This document shows positions 27,645 through 35,617 of a stretch of DNA of 35,617 bases, piece by piece. A program made the position numbers and the translations under genes. Each line of letters begins with the position of its first letter. The first letter of the stretch is position 1. This DNA is from Heterostelium multicystogenum (Eukaryota; Evosea; Eumycetozoa; Acytosteliales; Acytosteliaceae), in NCBI GenBank assembly GCA_003667245.1, contig RCNN01000341.1, positions 1-35,617 of the forward strand. Reading direction: 5' to 3'. The notes beneath the pieces were generated by a model that did not search any database, was not told the DNA's origin, and saw nothing but the letters and a program-made list of their open reading frames with translations.

Positions 27645-30215
27645 ATGGATATGATGAATGTGGATCTGCAACAACTTATCCAGGCATTGACGGCGTCCAC
27701 ACGGCGCGACCTGGAACGCAGCGCCGAGCGTTGTGTCACCCGGGGCGGCGGCGAGGTGCTGGTGGAAGACTTGCTGCTGACGCTCCTGGAGCATCCCGAG
27801 GGTGTTCTTATGCGAGCGCTGCAGGATGCGGGCGTGGATGCCGGGGAATTGCAGGCCGTGCTGCAACCTCGGGTCGACCAGAGCGCGTCCCGCAATCCGG
27901 TGTTTTCGCCCGCCCTGGTGCAATGGCTGCAGCAGGCGTTGCTGGTTGCCCATCTGGAGCTGGGCCGACGGGAAGTGGACCATGGCGCCTTGCTGCTTGC
28001 CTTGTTGCGCAACCCGATGCAGCACGCTGGCAGCCGTTACCAGGCGGTGATGAGCACGCTTGATGCACCGCGTGTGCTCGGATTTCTCTTGAGTGAAAAC
28101 GCGCAGGCGGCTCCCGCTGAGGCGGGGAGTTCCTTGCTGGAGCGCTTTACCCATGACCTGACTCGCCAGGCCCGGGACGGGAAACTCGACCCCGTGCTCT
28201 GTCGCGATAACGAAGTCCGGCAATTGATCGATACGCTCGCGCGGCGGCGCAAGAACAACCCCATTCTGGTGGGCGAGGCGGGTGTCGGGAAAACCGCGAT
28301 AGTCGAGGGCCTGGCCCTGCGGATCGTCAGCGCGCAAGTGCCAGAGGTGCTCAGGAAGGTGCGCCTGCTGACCCTGGACATGGGCCTGCTGCAAGCCGGT
28401 GCCAGTATCAAGGGTGAGTTCGAGCGCCGCCTCAAAGGCTTGATCGATGAGGTCAACGCCTCGCCGCAACCGGTCATCCTGTTCATCGATGAGGCCCATA
28501 CCCTGGTCGGCGCAGGCGGCTCGGCCGGCAGCTCCGATGCCGCCAACCTGCTCAAGCCAGCGCTGGCACGAGGTGAGTTGCGTACCATCGCCGCGACGAC
28601 CTGGTCGGAGTACAAGAAGTACTTCGAGAAAGACCCGGCGTTGGCGCGGCGTTTCCAGCCGGTGCAGGTGCACGAGCCGACGGTTGACGATGCCGTGACG
28701 ATTTTGCGTGGGTTGGTCCCGGTGTATGAGGCCAGCCACGGAGTCTACGTGCGCGATGACGCCGTGGTCGCCGCCGCGCAGTTGAGTGCCCGCTACCTGG
28801 CCGGCCGCCAGTTGCCGGACAAGGCTGTGGACGTGCTGGACACCGCTTGTGCCCGTGTGCGGATCAGCCTGGTCACGGCGCCGGACGAACTGCAGCAGTT
28901 GCGCGCCGAACTGGCCGAGGGCACGCGCCAGCAACGTGCCGTGCGCAGGGATGCCGACGCGGGGTTGGCCATCGATGAACAGGTGCTGCAGCACCTCACC
29001 CGGAGACTGGATGAAGTAGAAGTTGCACAGTTCCAGCTTGAACAACGCTGGACCCACCAGCGCGAACTGGCCGAGAAGGTGCTCTCGCTGCGCCAGCAAC
29101 TGGCCGACGCCGGTAACCTTGGCGAAAGCACTGAGGCTCTCGCTCCGCTCCTGGCCCAGAACCATCAGGCGTTGCAGGCCATACAGCACGAACAGCGATT
29201 GGTCAGCTTCGAAGTATGCCCACGGTTGGTGGCACAGGTTATCAGCGCCTGGACGGGTATTCCCCTGGAACAGCTTGCCCGCGAACACAGCGCGAAGGTC
29301 CTGAACTTTGCGGATGATCTGCGTGGTCGCATCCTCGGCCAGGAAGGTGCCGTGCAGGTCCTGGATCGTTGCCTGCGGGCTGTCGCGGCCGGCGTGAACA
29401 GGCCTGATGCCCCCGTGGGGGTATTTCTGTTGGTGGGCCCCAGTGGTGTCGGCAAAACTGAAACAGCCCACGCCCTGGCCGACCTGTTGTATGGCGGCGA
29501 GCGCTTTGTCACCACGATCAACATGTCTGAATACCAGGAGAAACACTCACTGTCCCGGCTGATCGGCGCACCACCGGGTTATGTCGGTTACGGGGAGGGC
29601 GGGGTGCTGACTGAGGCGGTGCGGCAAAAGCCCTATTCAGTGGTGCTGCTCGATGAGGTGGAAAAGGCCGATCCGGATGTCCTGAACCTGTTTTACCAGG
29701 TGTTCGACAAAGGGGTAGCCAATGATGGAGAAGGACGTGAAATCGACTTTCGCAATACCCTGATCCTGATGACTTCCAACCTGGGCAGCGATCTTGTCAC
29801 CGGGCTGTGCGCCGACAGTCAACGACCGGCTGTCGAAGTACTGCACGCCGCGATCCGGCCGGTACTGACAGCTCATTTCAAGCCGGCGCTGCTGGCCCGT
29901 ATGCGAGTCGTGCCGTATTACCCGGTGGCAGGCGCGGTGCTGCACCAACTGATTGAACACAAACTTCAGCGCCTGGGCCAGCGTCTGCTTCAGCGCAAGC
30001 TCGCATTCAGTCACGCAGGGGATCTTGTCGCACACATGGCCGAGCACTGTAGCCACAGTGGGAGTGGCGCGCGGTTTGTCGACCAATGGATCGAGGAAAA
30101 CCTGTTGCCGCAGGTGGTGGATCGCCTGCTGGGTGCGATGGCCGTTGGCAAGTCCCTGCAGTTCGTCCATGCCAGGCTGGATGCCAACGGCACCGTAATC
30201 TGTGAGTTCAGCTGA
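27645..30215 (+). CDS. tssH: T6SS sheath-recycling AAA+ ATPase TssH (ClpV)
   Basis: ClpV disassembles contracted TssB/TssC sheaths with ATP. It is intact with 856 residues. The N-terminal Clp-N region (EVLVEDLLLTLLEHPEGVL) is followed by AAA domain 1 with Walker A GEAGVGKT (about residue 210) and Walker B LFIDEAHTL (about 279). A coiled middle domain (QLEQRWTHQRELAEKVLSLR) precedes AAA domain 2, with Walker A GPSGVGKTET (about 598), the pore-loop sequence APPGYVGYGEGG and Walker B VVLLDEVEKA (about 665). The frame opens with TTG at 27642, then ATG at 27645 and 27651; AGGG upstream favours 27645. The stop overlaps the next gene as TGATG. A long open frame on the opposite strand is a coding shadow. 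Confidence 0.96.
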   Translation: MDMMNVDLQQLIQALTASTRRDLERSAERCVTRGGGEVLVEDLLLTLLEHPEGVLMRALQDAGVDAGELQAVLQPRVDQSASRNPVFSPALVQWLQQALLVAHLELGRREVDHGALLLALLRNPMQHAGSRYQAVMSTLDAPRVLGFLLSENAQAAPAEAGSSLLERFTHDLTRQARDGKLDPVLCRDNEVRQLIDTLARRRKNNPILVGEAGVGKTAIVEGLALRIVSAQVPEVLRKVRLLTLDMGLLQAGASIKGEFERRLKGLIDEVNASPQPVILFIDEAHTLVGAGGSAGSSDAANLLKPALARGELRTIAATTWSEYKKYFEKDPALARRFQPVQVHEPTVDDAVTILRGLVPVYEASHGVYVRDDAVVAAAQLSARYLAGRQLPDKAVDVLDTACARVRISLVTAPDELQQLRAELAEGTRQQRAVRRDADAGLAIDEQVLQHLTRRLDEVEVAQFQLEQRWTHQRELAEKVLSLRQQLADAGNLGESTEALAPLLAQNHQALQAIQHEQRLVSFEVCPRLVAQVISAWTGIPLEQLAREHSAKVLNFADDLRGRILGQEGAVQVLDRCLRAVAAGVNRPDAPVGVFLLVGPSGVGKTETAHALADLLYGGERFVTTINMSEYQEKHSLSRLIGAPPGYVGYGEGGVLTEAVRQKPYSVVLLDEVEKADPDVLNLFYQVFDKGVANDGEGREIDFRNTLILMTSNLGSDLVTGLCADSQRPAVEVLHAAIRPVLTAHFKPALLARMRVVPYYPVAGAVLHQLIEHKLQRLGQRLLQRKLAFSHAGDLVAHMAEHCSHSGSGARFVDQWIEENLLPQVVDRLLGAMAVGKSLQFVHARLDANGTVICEFS

Positions 30216-31745
30216 TGGCGGACAATCCGTTTACCCAGTTGCCAAGCCGCTGGACTACGCGCTGCCTTGTTGGGATGGTTTACCCGGTTGGGCATCAATA
30301 GTGACGAATCGACATTGGCCGATGACTTTGCGGCAGGCGCCGCGCAACTGAGCGGCTGCGAGCTTGGCCAGTTGTACTTGCTCGACCAGGCCACCGGCCG
30401 CCTCGAACTGGCTGCCCAGTATTTGCCGGGCCTGTCGCCGCCAGGGGCGGTTGTGAGCTCGGGCGCGGATTTCCGGAACGAGCAACTGTTGCAGTACGTG
30501 CTGCAACAGAACCGGGTGTTTAACCTCACCGAGGCAGGCAGCAGTGTGTATGACACGGGGTTTCTGCCAGCGGGCGCGGCGTCCTGGCAATCACTCCTGT
30601 GCGTGCCGTTACCGGGGCCGAGCAAGCAGGTATCCGGGATGGTGTTGTGTGCCAGCCTGCGAGCGACGGAGCTGGCTGGCTACGGTGCGTCCCTGGGCCA
30701 ATTGGGCAGTTTTGTCTTGAGCCAGTTGGCCCTGTTGCGGCGAATGCGCCGGGCTCCCGGTGCGTTGAAGGTGGTTCGCAGCACCCGCAGCACCAGCGCC
30801 TACGGCTTGATCGGAAACAGCACGGCCATGGACGAGACGTGCCGCCTGATCGGCAAGGTGGTGCATAGCCCCTACACCGTGCTGCTCCGGGGCGAGACCG
30901 GCACCGGTAAAGAGGTGGTCGCCCGGGCCATTCATGCTGCCGGCCCGCGCAGCAGCAAGGCATTTGTGGTGCAAAACTGCGCAGCGTTTCCCGAAGGCTT
31001 GCTCGAAAGTGAGTTGTTCGGTTACCGCAAAGGCGCGTTCACCGGGGCCGAAAGAGACCATGCCGGCCTGTTTGACACCGCCCACGGCGGCACGCTGCTG
31101 CTCGACGAAATCGGTGATATGCCGCTGTCACTGCAGGCCAAGTTGTTGCGGGTCCTGCAGGAGGGCGAGATTCGGCCGTTGGGTGCCAACACGTCCCACA
31201 AGGTCGACGTGCGAATCGTCGCGGCGACCCACCGGGACCTCACCAGCATGGTGGCTGAAGGAAGCTTTCGCGAGGACCTTTATTACCGGCTGGCGCAGTT
31301 TCCTATCGAGTTGCCGGCGCTGCGCCAGCGGGACGGGGACGTGCTGCAACTGGCCCGGCATTTCGCCGACAAGGCCTGTGCACTGTTGGGGCGAGCCCCG
31401 GTGGGCTGGTCGAGTGCGGCCCTGGATCAACTGTCCAGCCACCACTTTCCCGGCAACGTTCGTGAGCTCAAATGCATGGTGGAGCGGGCGGTGCTGCTGT
31501 GCGACGACGAGGTGATCCTGCCTGCGCATTTATCGCTGCCATCAACCCTGTCCGCGCCCGCTGTCGACGCAACGCTGCGCCAGCGCATGGAGCGAGTCGA
31601 GCGGGTAGTGCTGATCGACTGCCTGCGCAAGAACCGTGGCAATCGAACCCGCACCGCCCGTGAACTGGGCCTCGCCCGGCGCACGTTGTTGTACCGCCTT
31701 GCTCGCCTGGACATTCCGTTTGGCGAAGTCCAGGGAGAGTGCTGA
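30215..31745 (+). CDS. sfa: Sigma-54-dependent activator of the T6SS cluster (Sfa type; N-terminal frame break)
   Basis: An enhancer-binding protein of about 510 residues and the positional counterpart of Sfa2 in P. aeruginosa HSI-2. An N-terminal GAF-like domain (LSGCELGQLYLLDQATGRLE, LCVPLPGPSKQVSGMVLC) precedes the AAA+ domain with Walker [12 protein letters not shown] (about 226), the sigma-54 contact motif GAFTGA (about 273), Walker [14 protein letters not shown] and DVRIVAATHRDL. A Fis-type helix-turn-helix (RTARELGLARRTLLYRLARL) ends the protein. ATG at 30215 overlaps the tssH stop as TGATG and gives MADNPFTQLPS. That frame hits a stop near 30300, while the long frame starts only at TTG 30267, so an indel near 30250-30266 is likely. 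It may act on the sigma-54-like site before tssA. Confidence 0.9.
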
Positions 31746-31778
31746 ATGGCACACCCTTTCAATTCCGGGAGATACCTG

Positions 31779-31910
31779 ATGCCTGTTAGTCAGTGGCAAG
31801 CCCTGGTGCTTGTGTTGTTTTTGCTGAGTGGCTGTAACACCAATCATGTCTTTGACGACGATGACTACCGTCCGCTGGGTGATCCGCGGTCCACCGGTCG
31901 TGGCCTGTGA
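31779..31910 (+). CDS. Small lipoprotein of the HSI-2-type T6SS cluster (OrfX-like)
   Basis: A 43-residue predicted lipoprotein. MPVSQWQALVLVLFLLSGC forms a short lipoprotein signal with lipobox LSGC, so the mature protein would be a tail of only about 25 residues, NTNHVFDDDDYRPLGDPRST and a few more, with an acidic DDDD stretch. The ATG has GGGAG seven bases upstream. The frame also opens at ATG 31746, adjoining the sfa stop, but this would put eleven extra residues before the signal. In P. aeruginosa HSI-2 a small uncharacterised gene, orfX (PA1664), occupies the same place between sfa2 and fha2. No function is known to me; association with the membrane complex around TssJ is a guess from location. 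Confidence 0.75.
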   Translation: MPVSQWQALVLVLFLLSGCNTNHVFDDDDYRPLGDPRSTGRGL

Positions 31911-31928
31911 GCGCGGAGGAGTCCTGCC

Positions 31929-33109
31929 ATGCAGCTAGTGTTTGAGGTGTGCCCTGCGGGGCCAGCAGAGTCCGCGCCGGCGCTGCGCAAAGTCTTTGAC
32001 GGTGTGGGGGGCGTCATCGGCCGGGGGGGCGGTTGCGACTGGACCCTGCCTGACACCAGTCGCCAGGTTTCCGGTCGTCACGCGGTGATCAGTTATCGTG
32101 ACGGCCGGTATTTCCTGACGGATATCAGCAGCAATGGAACCCGCCTGGCAGGCCGCAGTGAGCGTCTGCATGAGGGGCAGCAGCAACCGATAGATGACGG
32201 CGCGGTATTTCAGCTGGGGCCGCTGAGTATTCGCGCACGACTGGTCAGCCCACCGCTGGGACAGGGCCAGGACGGATTACACAGGCTGATTCCCGATGAT
32301 GCATTCCTTGAGCTGGACCCACTGCGGGCACTGGCCAGCGAACTGCAGCGCGAGGACGGGTCGCAAGAGCTGGCGGCCCTGAACATGACCACCTACGAGA
32401 CATTGCGCTGGACGGACCACGCGGCGGCGGACCGGGATCACCTGACGGTTCCCGAACTTGTGAAGCCTGCGCGCCAGGTTGCCCCCAAGTCCGCAATCGC
32501 CCGTTCCAGGTCACGGCTCAGGGCCATTCTGGTTGGGGTTTGCGCAGGCACTCGGTATTGATCTGGGCGACCTCGATGAGTCGGCAAGAGAAGTCCTGGC
32601 GATCAAGGCCGCGAGCTTGCTCCGGCAAATGACTGAAGGGTTGCAACAGAGCCTGGGCACCCGTAACGAGCTCAGGCAAGAGCTGAAACTGGCACTCACC
32701 CAGACACCGCTCCAAAGCCCCAACCCACTTAGAGACAGCGCAGACGCCAGTGCGGCCTTGGGGTCGCTGCTGGGTGTCGGGCAGCTGGGGCAGGTTTCCG
32801 CCGAGATGCTTGTCATGCGGGCGTACCGCGACATGCAGGCTCACGAGGTGGCCTTGCTGGCGGCCTGCCGCGCGGCAGTACGCGGCGCTCTGGCAGCCTT
32901 TGCGCCCGGCCATTTGCTGCTGTGCTTCGAACGCCAGGCAAGGCCGCCGCTGATCCCCGGTGTGGCGCCCGCTGGCGCGCGTATCAGCGCCATTACCAGA
33001 CACTGATCGAGGACGAGCACTTGAGCGAGCGCCTGCTGGGCAGCGACTTCGCCAAGGCGTACGAGGAACAGATTCGTCTGATCTCAACCTTCACCGTTAT
33101 CCAGGATGA
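31929..33109 (+). CDS. tagH: T6SS FHA-domain protein (Fha/TagH; frame interrupted)
   Basis: A forkhead-associated scaffold protein, about 394 residues, that binds phosphothreonine and in HSI-type systems takes part in post-translational control. The FHA domain is near residues 25-100 with VIGRGGGCDWTLPD, the S-G-R-H phosphopeptide loop and ISSNGT. The C-terminal TagH-type region begins GPFWLGFAQALGIDLGDLD and includes VSAEMLVMRAYRDMQAHEVA and YEEQIRLIST. Frame breaks: an extra A near 32485, one near 32970, and a lost base near 33090 after which the end reads LHRYPG with the stop at 33107-33109. That stop overlaps the tssJ ATG at 33106. A kinase and phosphatase pair, present in P. aeruginosa HSI-2 as stk1 and stp1, would lie beyond the right edge if conserved. 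Confidence 0.9.
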
Positions 33110-33598
33110 TCTTCATGTCCCGAGTCACCGTTGCATTGTTGTGCGCTGTAATGGGTTTGCTGGGTGGTTGCTCCCTGTCGCCCTTTTCGAAGTTGACCAA
33201 GCTGGACCTGACACTGACCGCCAGCGAACGGGTCAACCCTGATCTCCATGGTCGCCCGTCGCCGATCGTGGTGCACCTGATGGAGCTTCGACACCCCGTG
33301 GCTTTTGAAAATGCGGACTTTTTCAGCCTTTTATGCTCATGCCGAGCACACGTTGCCCAAGGACCTGGTGAACCTCGAAGAGCTGGAGTTGCGCCCCGGC
33401 GATCACTCCGCGCTCAAACTCAGTCTCGAGCCAGGCAGTCGTTATGTCGGCGTGCTGGCGGCGTACCGTGATTTGCCTCACTCGCAATGGCGCTATGTGT
33501 TGCCGGTGACCGCGCAGCGATTGACCGGCGCTGAACTGATCCTTGATCAGGCCGGCATTCGGTTGGTCAACCCGCAACCCGCGAAGGTGGGCGACTGA
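33106..33598 (+). CDS. tssJ: T6SS outer-membrane lipoprotein TssJ (one frame break)
   Basis: TssJ anchors the TssJLM membrane complex to the outer membrane. The N-terminus is a lipoprotein signal: SRVTVALLCAVMGLLGGC with lipobox LGGC. The mature part is a transthyretin-like beta-sandwich (LDLTLTASERVNPDLHGRPS, PIVVHLMELRHPVAFENADF, LKLSLEPGSRYVGVLAAYRD). A frame break near 33333 disrupts the passage from FFS to LYAHAEHTLPKDLV. ATG 33106 overlaps the fha stop; ATG 33115 also gives a normal signal peptide. It is about 164 residues, normal for the family, and lies directly before tssK, one base away. Confidence 0.92.
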
Positions 33599-33599
33599 C

Positions 33600-34933
33600 A
33601 TGTACAGCCAAAAAGTCATCTGGCAGGAAGGCATGTTGTTGGCGCCCTCAGCATTTCCAGCAAAACGATCGGTACCACGATCAGCAACTCACGCGCCGCA
33701 CCCAGCTGTTGTGCCGTCACGCCTGGGGCTTCCTGGCCCTGGAAATCGATGTGCAATACCTCAATATGGGCAAGGTCGTTATCAGCCAGGCCAGCGGCAT
33801 ATTGCCGGATGGCAGCCTGTTCGAGCTGGGCGGCGCGATGGAGTTGCTGGTGCTGGAGGTTCCGGTCAATACCGGGAAGCAGTCGATCTACCTGGCCTTG
33901 CCGCTGGCCACAGGTAACTGTGTTGAAGCCCGTCGACCCGAGCAGATTGATGTGTTGGCGCGCTACAAGACTCTTGCGGTAGACGTCAGCGACTCCAACG
34001 CCGGGGAAGAAGCTCGTCGTCAGGTCAATTGCGGGCAGCTGGATTTTCGCCTGTTGCTGGGGGAGCAACACAGCGACCCGCATTACGTGAAGCTCAAGGT
34101 TGCCCAGGTGCTCAGTTGCACTGAGGAGGGCGTCAGCCTGGACCCCGATTTTATCCGAGCTTCATTCACCTGCATGGCTCCGGCTACCTGCTGTCTTGCC
34201 TCAAGGAAGTGATCAGCCTGCTCGCTTACCGGGGGGATGCCATCGCCGAGCGGATTCGCGCGCCAACGGTACCGCCGCCGGCGCGGAGGTTTGGCGACTT
34301 CCTGATGTTGCAATTGATCAATCGCACCGAACTGGTCTTGCGTCACTACCTGGGCCTGAGCCAGGTCAGCCCTGAAACGCTGTATCGAACATTGCTGTCG
34401 ATCCTGGGTGAACTCGCGACGTTTGCCAGCGACAGCAAGCGTGCGCACTTCGAGGGGCAATTACGGCACAGCGACCAGGGCGCCAGCTTTCGTGGATTGA
34501 TGGAGCCGATTCGCAGCCTGCTGTCGATGGTGCTTGAGCAGCATGCCATTGAGCTGGCGCTGCAGCCTCGCCAGTACGGGGTGCTGGTGTGCCCGGTGAG
34601 CGATCTCAACCTGCTGGGTTCGGCGACCTTCATTCTGGCCGCCAGCGCCCATTGTGACGCCGAGGAGCTTCGACACCGGCTTCCGGCGCACCTCAAGGTC
34701 GGGCCCCGTGGAGCGGATTCGCGAGTTGGTCAACCTGCAGTTGGCGGGCATCAAGGTCAAGCCGCTGCCGGTGGCTCCCCGGCAGATACCGTTTCATGCC
34801 GCCAACACCTATTTCATGCTTGAAACTCGGTGCCCGGGACATTGAGCAGTTGAAGCAGTCGGGAGGATTTGCCTTCCACGTCAGCGGTGAATTTGCCGAA
34901 CTGGAACTGAAATTCTGGGCTATCAGGAACTGA
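33600..34933 (+). CDS. tssK: T6SS baseplate protein TssK (frame interrupted)
   Basis: TssK links the baseplate to the TssL/TssM membrane complex. The span is about 445 residues, the usual length. It begins MYSQKVIWQEGMLLAP, continuing QHFQQNDRY after a break near 33648 (the QxxHF-type TssK opening). It has LLCRHAWGFLALEIDVQYLN, a jelly-roll-like N-terminal domain, the helical bundle AYRGDAIAERIRAP, LMLQLINRTELVLRHYLGLS and the C-terminal PVERIRELVNLQLAGIKVKP, ending ELELKFWAIRN. Other breaks are near 34160 (a lost C before IHLHGSGYLLSC), 34704 and 34829 (an extra A before LGARDIEQLKQ). Confidence 0.93.
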
Positions 34934-34937
34934 GACC

Positions 34938-35617
34938 ATGGACAGGGAATACCCGCAGGACGAGAAAACCGTCCTGCTTGATCGACAGGGACGCGGACCG
35001 GCGCAGGGACCCGATGACCGACTTCGCATCGCCGCCGCGTTTCGAACAACTGGGAAGACCGGATGATCTACGCGGCCCGCTTGCGGGGCGCGGGGCATTT
35101 CGACATTGGCCTGAACAGTTTTGGTGGCGCCTGCCTGGGAGCTGTTGTCCGAGGTGGTCCGCCTCAAGCGCAGTACCGCCGAGGAAAGCCTGCGCGCCCT
35201 GAATGAACGACTCTCGGCTGCAGTCACGCTGTTCGAGACGGCGGGCCCGGTATGACGGGCCCAGGCCAGCGAGGTCATGGCGGCGCGGTATGTGCTGTGC
35301 AGCGTGATCGACGAGGAGTGGTCACCACCCTCATGGGGGCAGCCAGAGCGATTGGGTCGAAGATGAGCCTGCTGAGCAATTTTTCACAACGAAACCTTCG
35401 GCGGCGAGAAGTTTTTCCCAGTTGCTTGAGCGCATGTCGAGGGACCCCTTCAAGCACCTGGCGATGCTGGGTTGAATGTACCTGTGCCTGTCCTCGGGTG
35501 AGGGCAAGTACCGGGTCATGGAGCGTGGGTTGTTTGCAGCTTGAACAGGTTCGGGACGCGCTGTATCGGCAGATCCGGCATGTGCCGGGTGATACGCCTG
35601 CGGCGTGCGCGCCGTCG
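34938..35617 (+). CDS. tssL: T6SS membrane protein TssL (DotU), partial and frame interrupted
   Basis: TssL is the DotU-like inner-membrane component that recruits TssK. Its ATG is five bases after the tssK stop, and the gene leaves the window on the right, so the C-terminal anchor helix is not seen. The first frame (MDREYPQDEKTVLLDRQGRG) breaks near 35010-35060. Characteristic DotU pieces then appear in shifting frames: MIYAARLRGAGHFD, ELLSEVVRLKRSTAEESLRA, LNERLSAAVTLFE, then ARYVLCSVIDE, and FGGEKFFQLLERMSRDPFKH, with MYLCLSSG and the RVMERG segment. Breaks are dense here (near 35010, 35060, 35140, 35250, 35315, 35380, 35410, 35470 and 35500), unlike the genes before it. Assignment rests on these motifs and on gene order. 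Confidence 0.88.

Noticed and set aside
27444..29546. A 700-codon open frame on the minus strand opposite tssG/tssH
   Set aside because: It lies entirely antisense to the well-supported tssG and ClpV coding sequences, shows no recognisable domain, and is the expected shadow of GC-rich codon usage.
1..35617. CRISPR arrays, tRNA or rRNA genes, insertion sequences, prophage attachment sites
   Set aside because: I looked for direct repeats with spacers, tRNA-like cloverleaf ends and transposase motifs and found none; the only repeats are the two REP pairs.

Overview
This window looks like chromosomal DNA of a fluorescent-group Pseudomonas. The evidence is GC-rich coding, Pseudomonas-type REP inverted pairs (GTGGGAGCGGGC... 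arms), a (R)-3-hydroxybutyrate locus with a HbcR-type activator, and a type VI secretion (T6SS) cluster in the gene order of the P. aeruginosa HSI-2 locus. I found no rRNA, tRNA, CRISPR array, transposase or prophage gene.

Layout. Positions 1-8812 lie on the minus strand and hold the start of a parvulin, a multi-PAS hybrid histidine kinase, acetoacetyl-CoA synthetase, 3-hydroxybutyrate dehydrogenase, a GntP-family permease and the sigma-54 activator HbcR. Together they import 3-hydroxybutyrate, oxidise it to acetoacetate and activate that to acetoacetyl-CoA. A good -24/-12 promoter precedes the permease gene. Positions 8809-14335 (minus) hold a complete yejABEF-type peptide/microcin-C ABC importer with overlapping genes; its last gene overlaps hbcR by four bases. 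Next come a second parvulin gene (14474-14753) and a polyamine-type operon of PotF-like binding protein, class III aminotransferase and a LuxR-type regulator (14844-18316), followed by a DUF1543 gene and a divergent aldo/keto reductase.

Positions 19895-35617 are the T6SS: hcp on the minus strand, a 465-base AT-richer divergent control region, then on the plus strand tssA, tssB, tssC, tssE, tssF, tssG, tssH(clpV), a sigma-54 activator (Sfa type), a tiny lipoprotein gene, fha, tssJ, tssK and the start of tssL, which leaves the window. tssM, vgrG and effectors are not in the window. A candidate sigma-54 promoter with two upstream inverted repeats lies in front of tssA and fits the Sfa gene inside the operon.

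An important caveat: most genes are broken by single-base insertions or deletions, densest in 1-19.8 kb and after 35 kb. Reading frames continue after each break with intact catalytic motifs, and the arms of the non-coding REP repeats differ by the same kind of indel. I therefore read these as sequence errors and give each gene its full family span, noting where frames switch. I recognise no wholly new system; the best leads are the regulatory sites, the yejF-hbcR overlap, the HSI-2 small lipoprotein, and the binding-protein/aminotransferase/LuxR operon without a permease.
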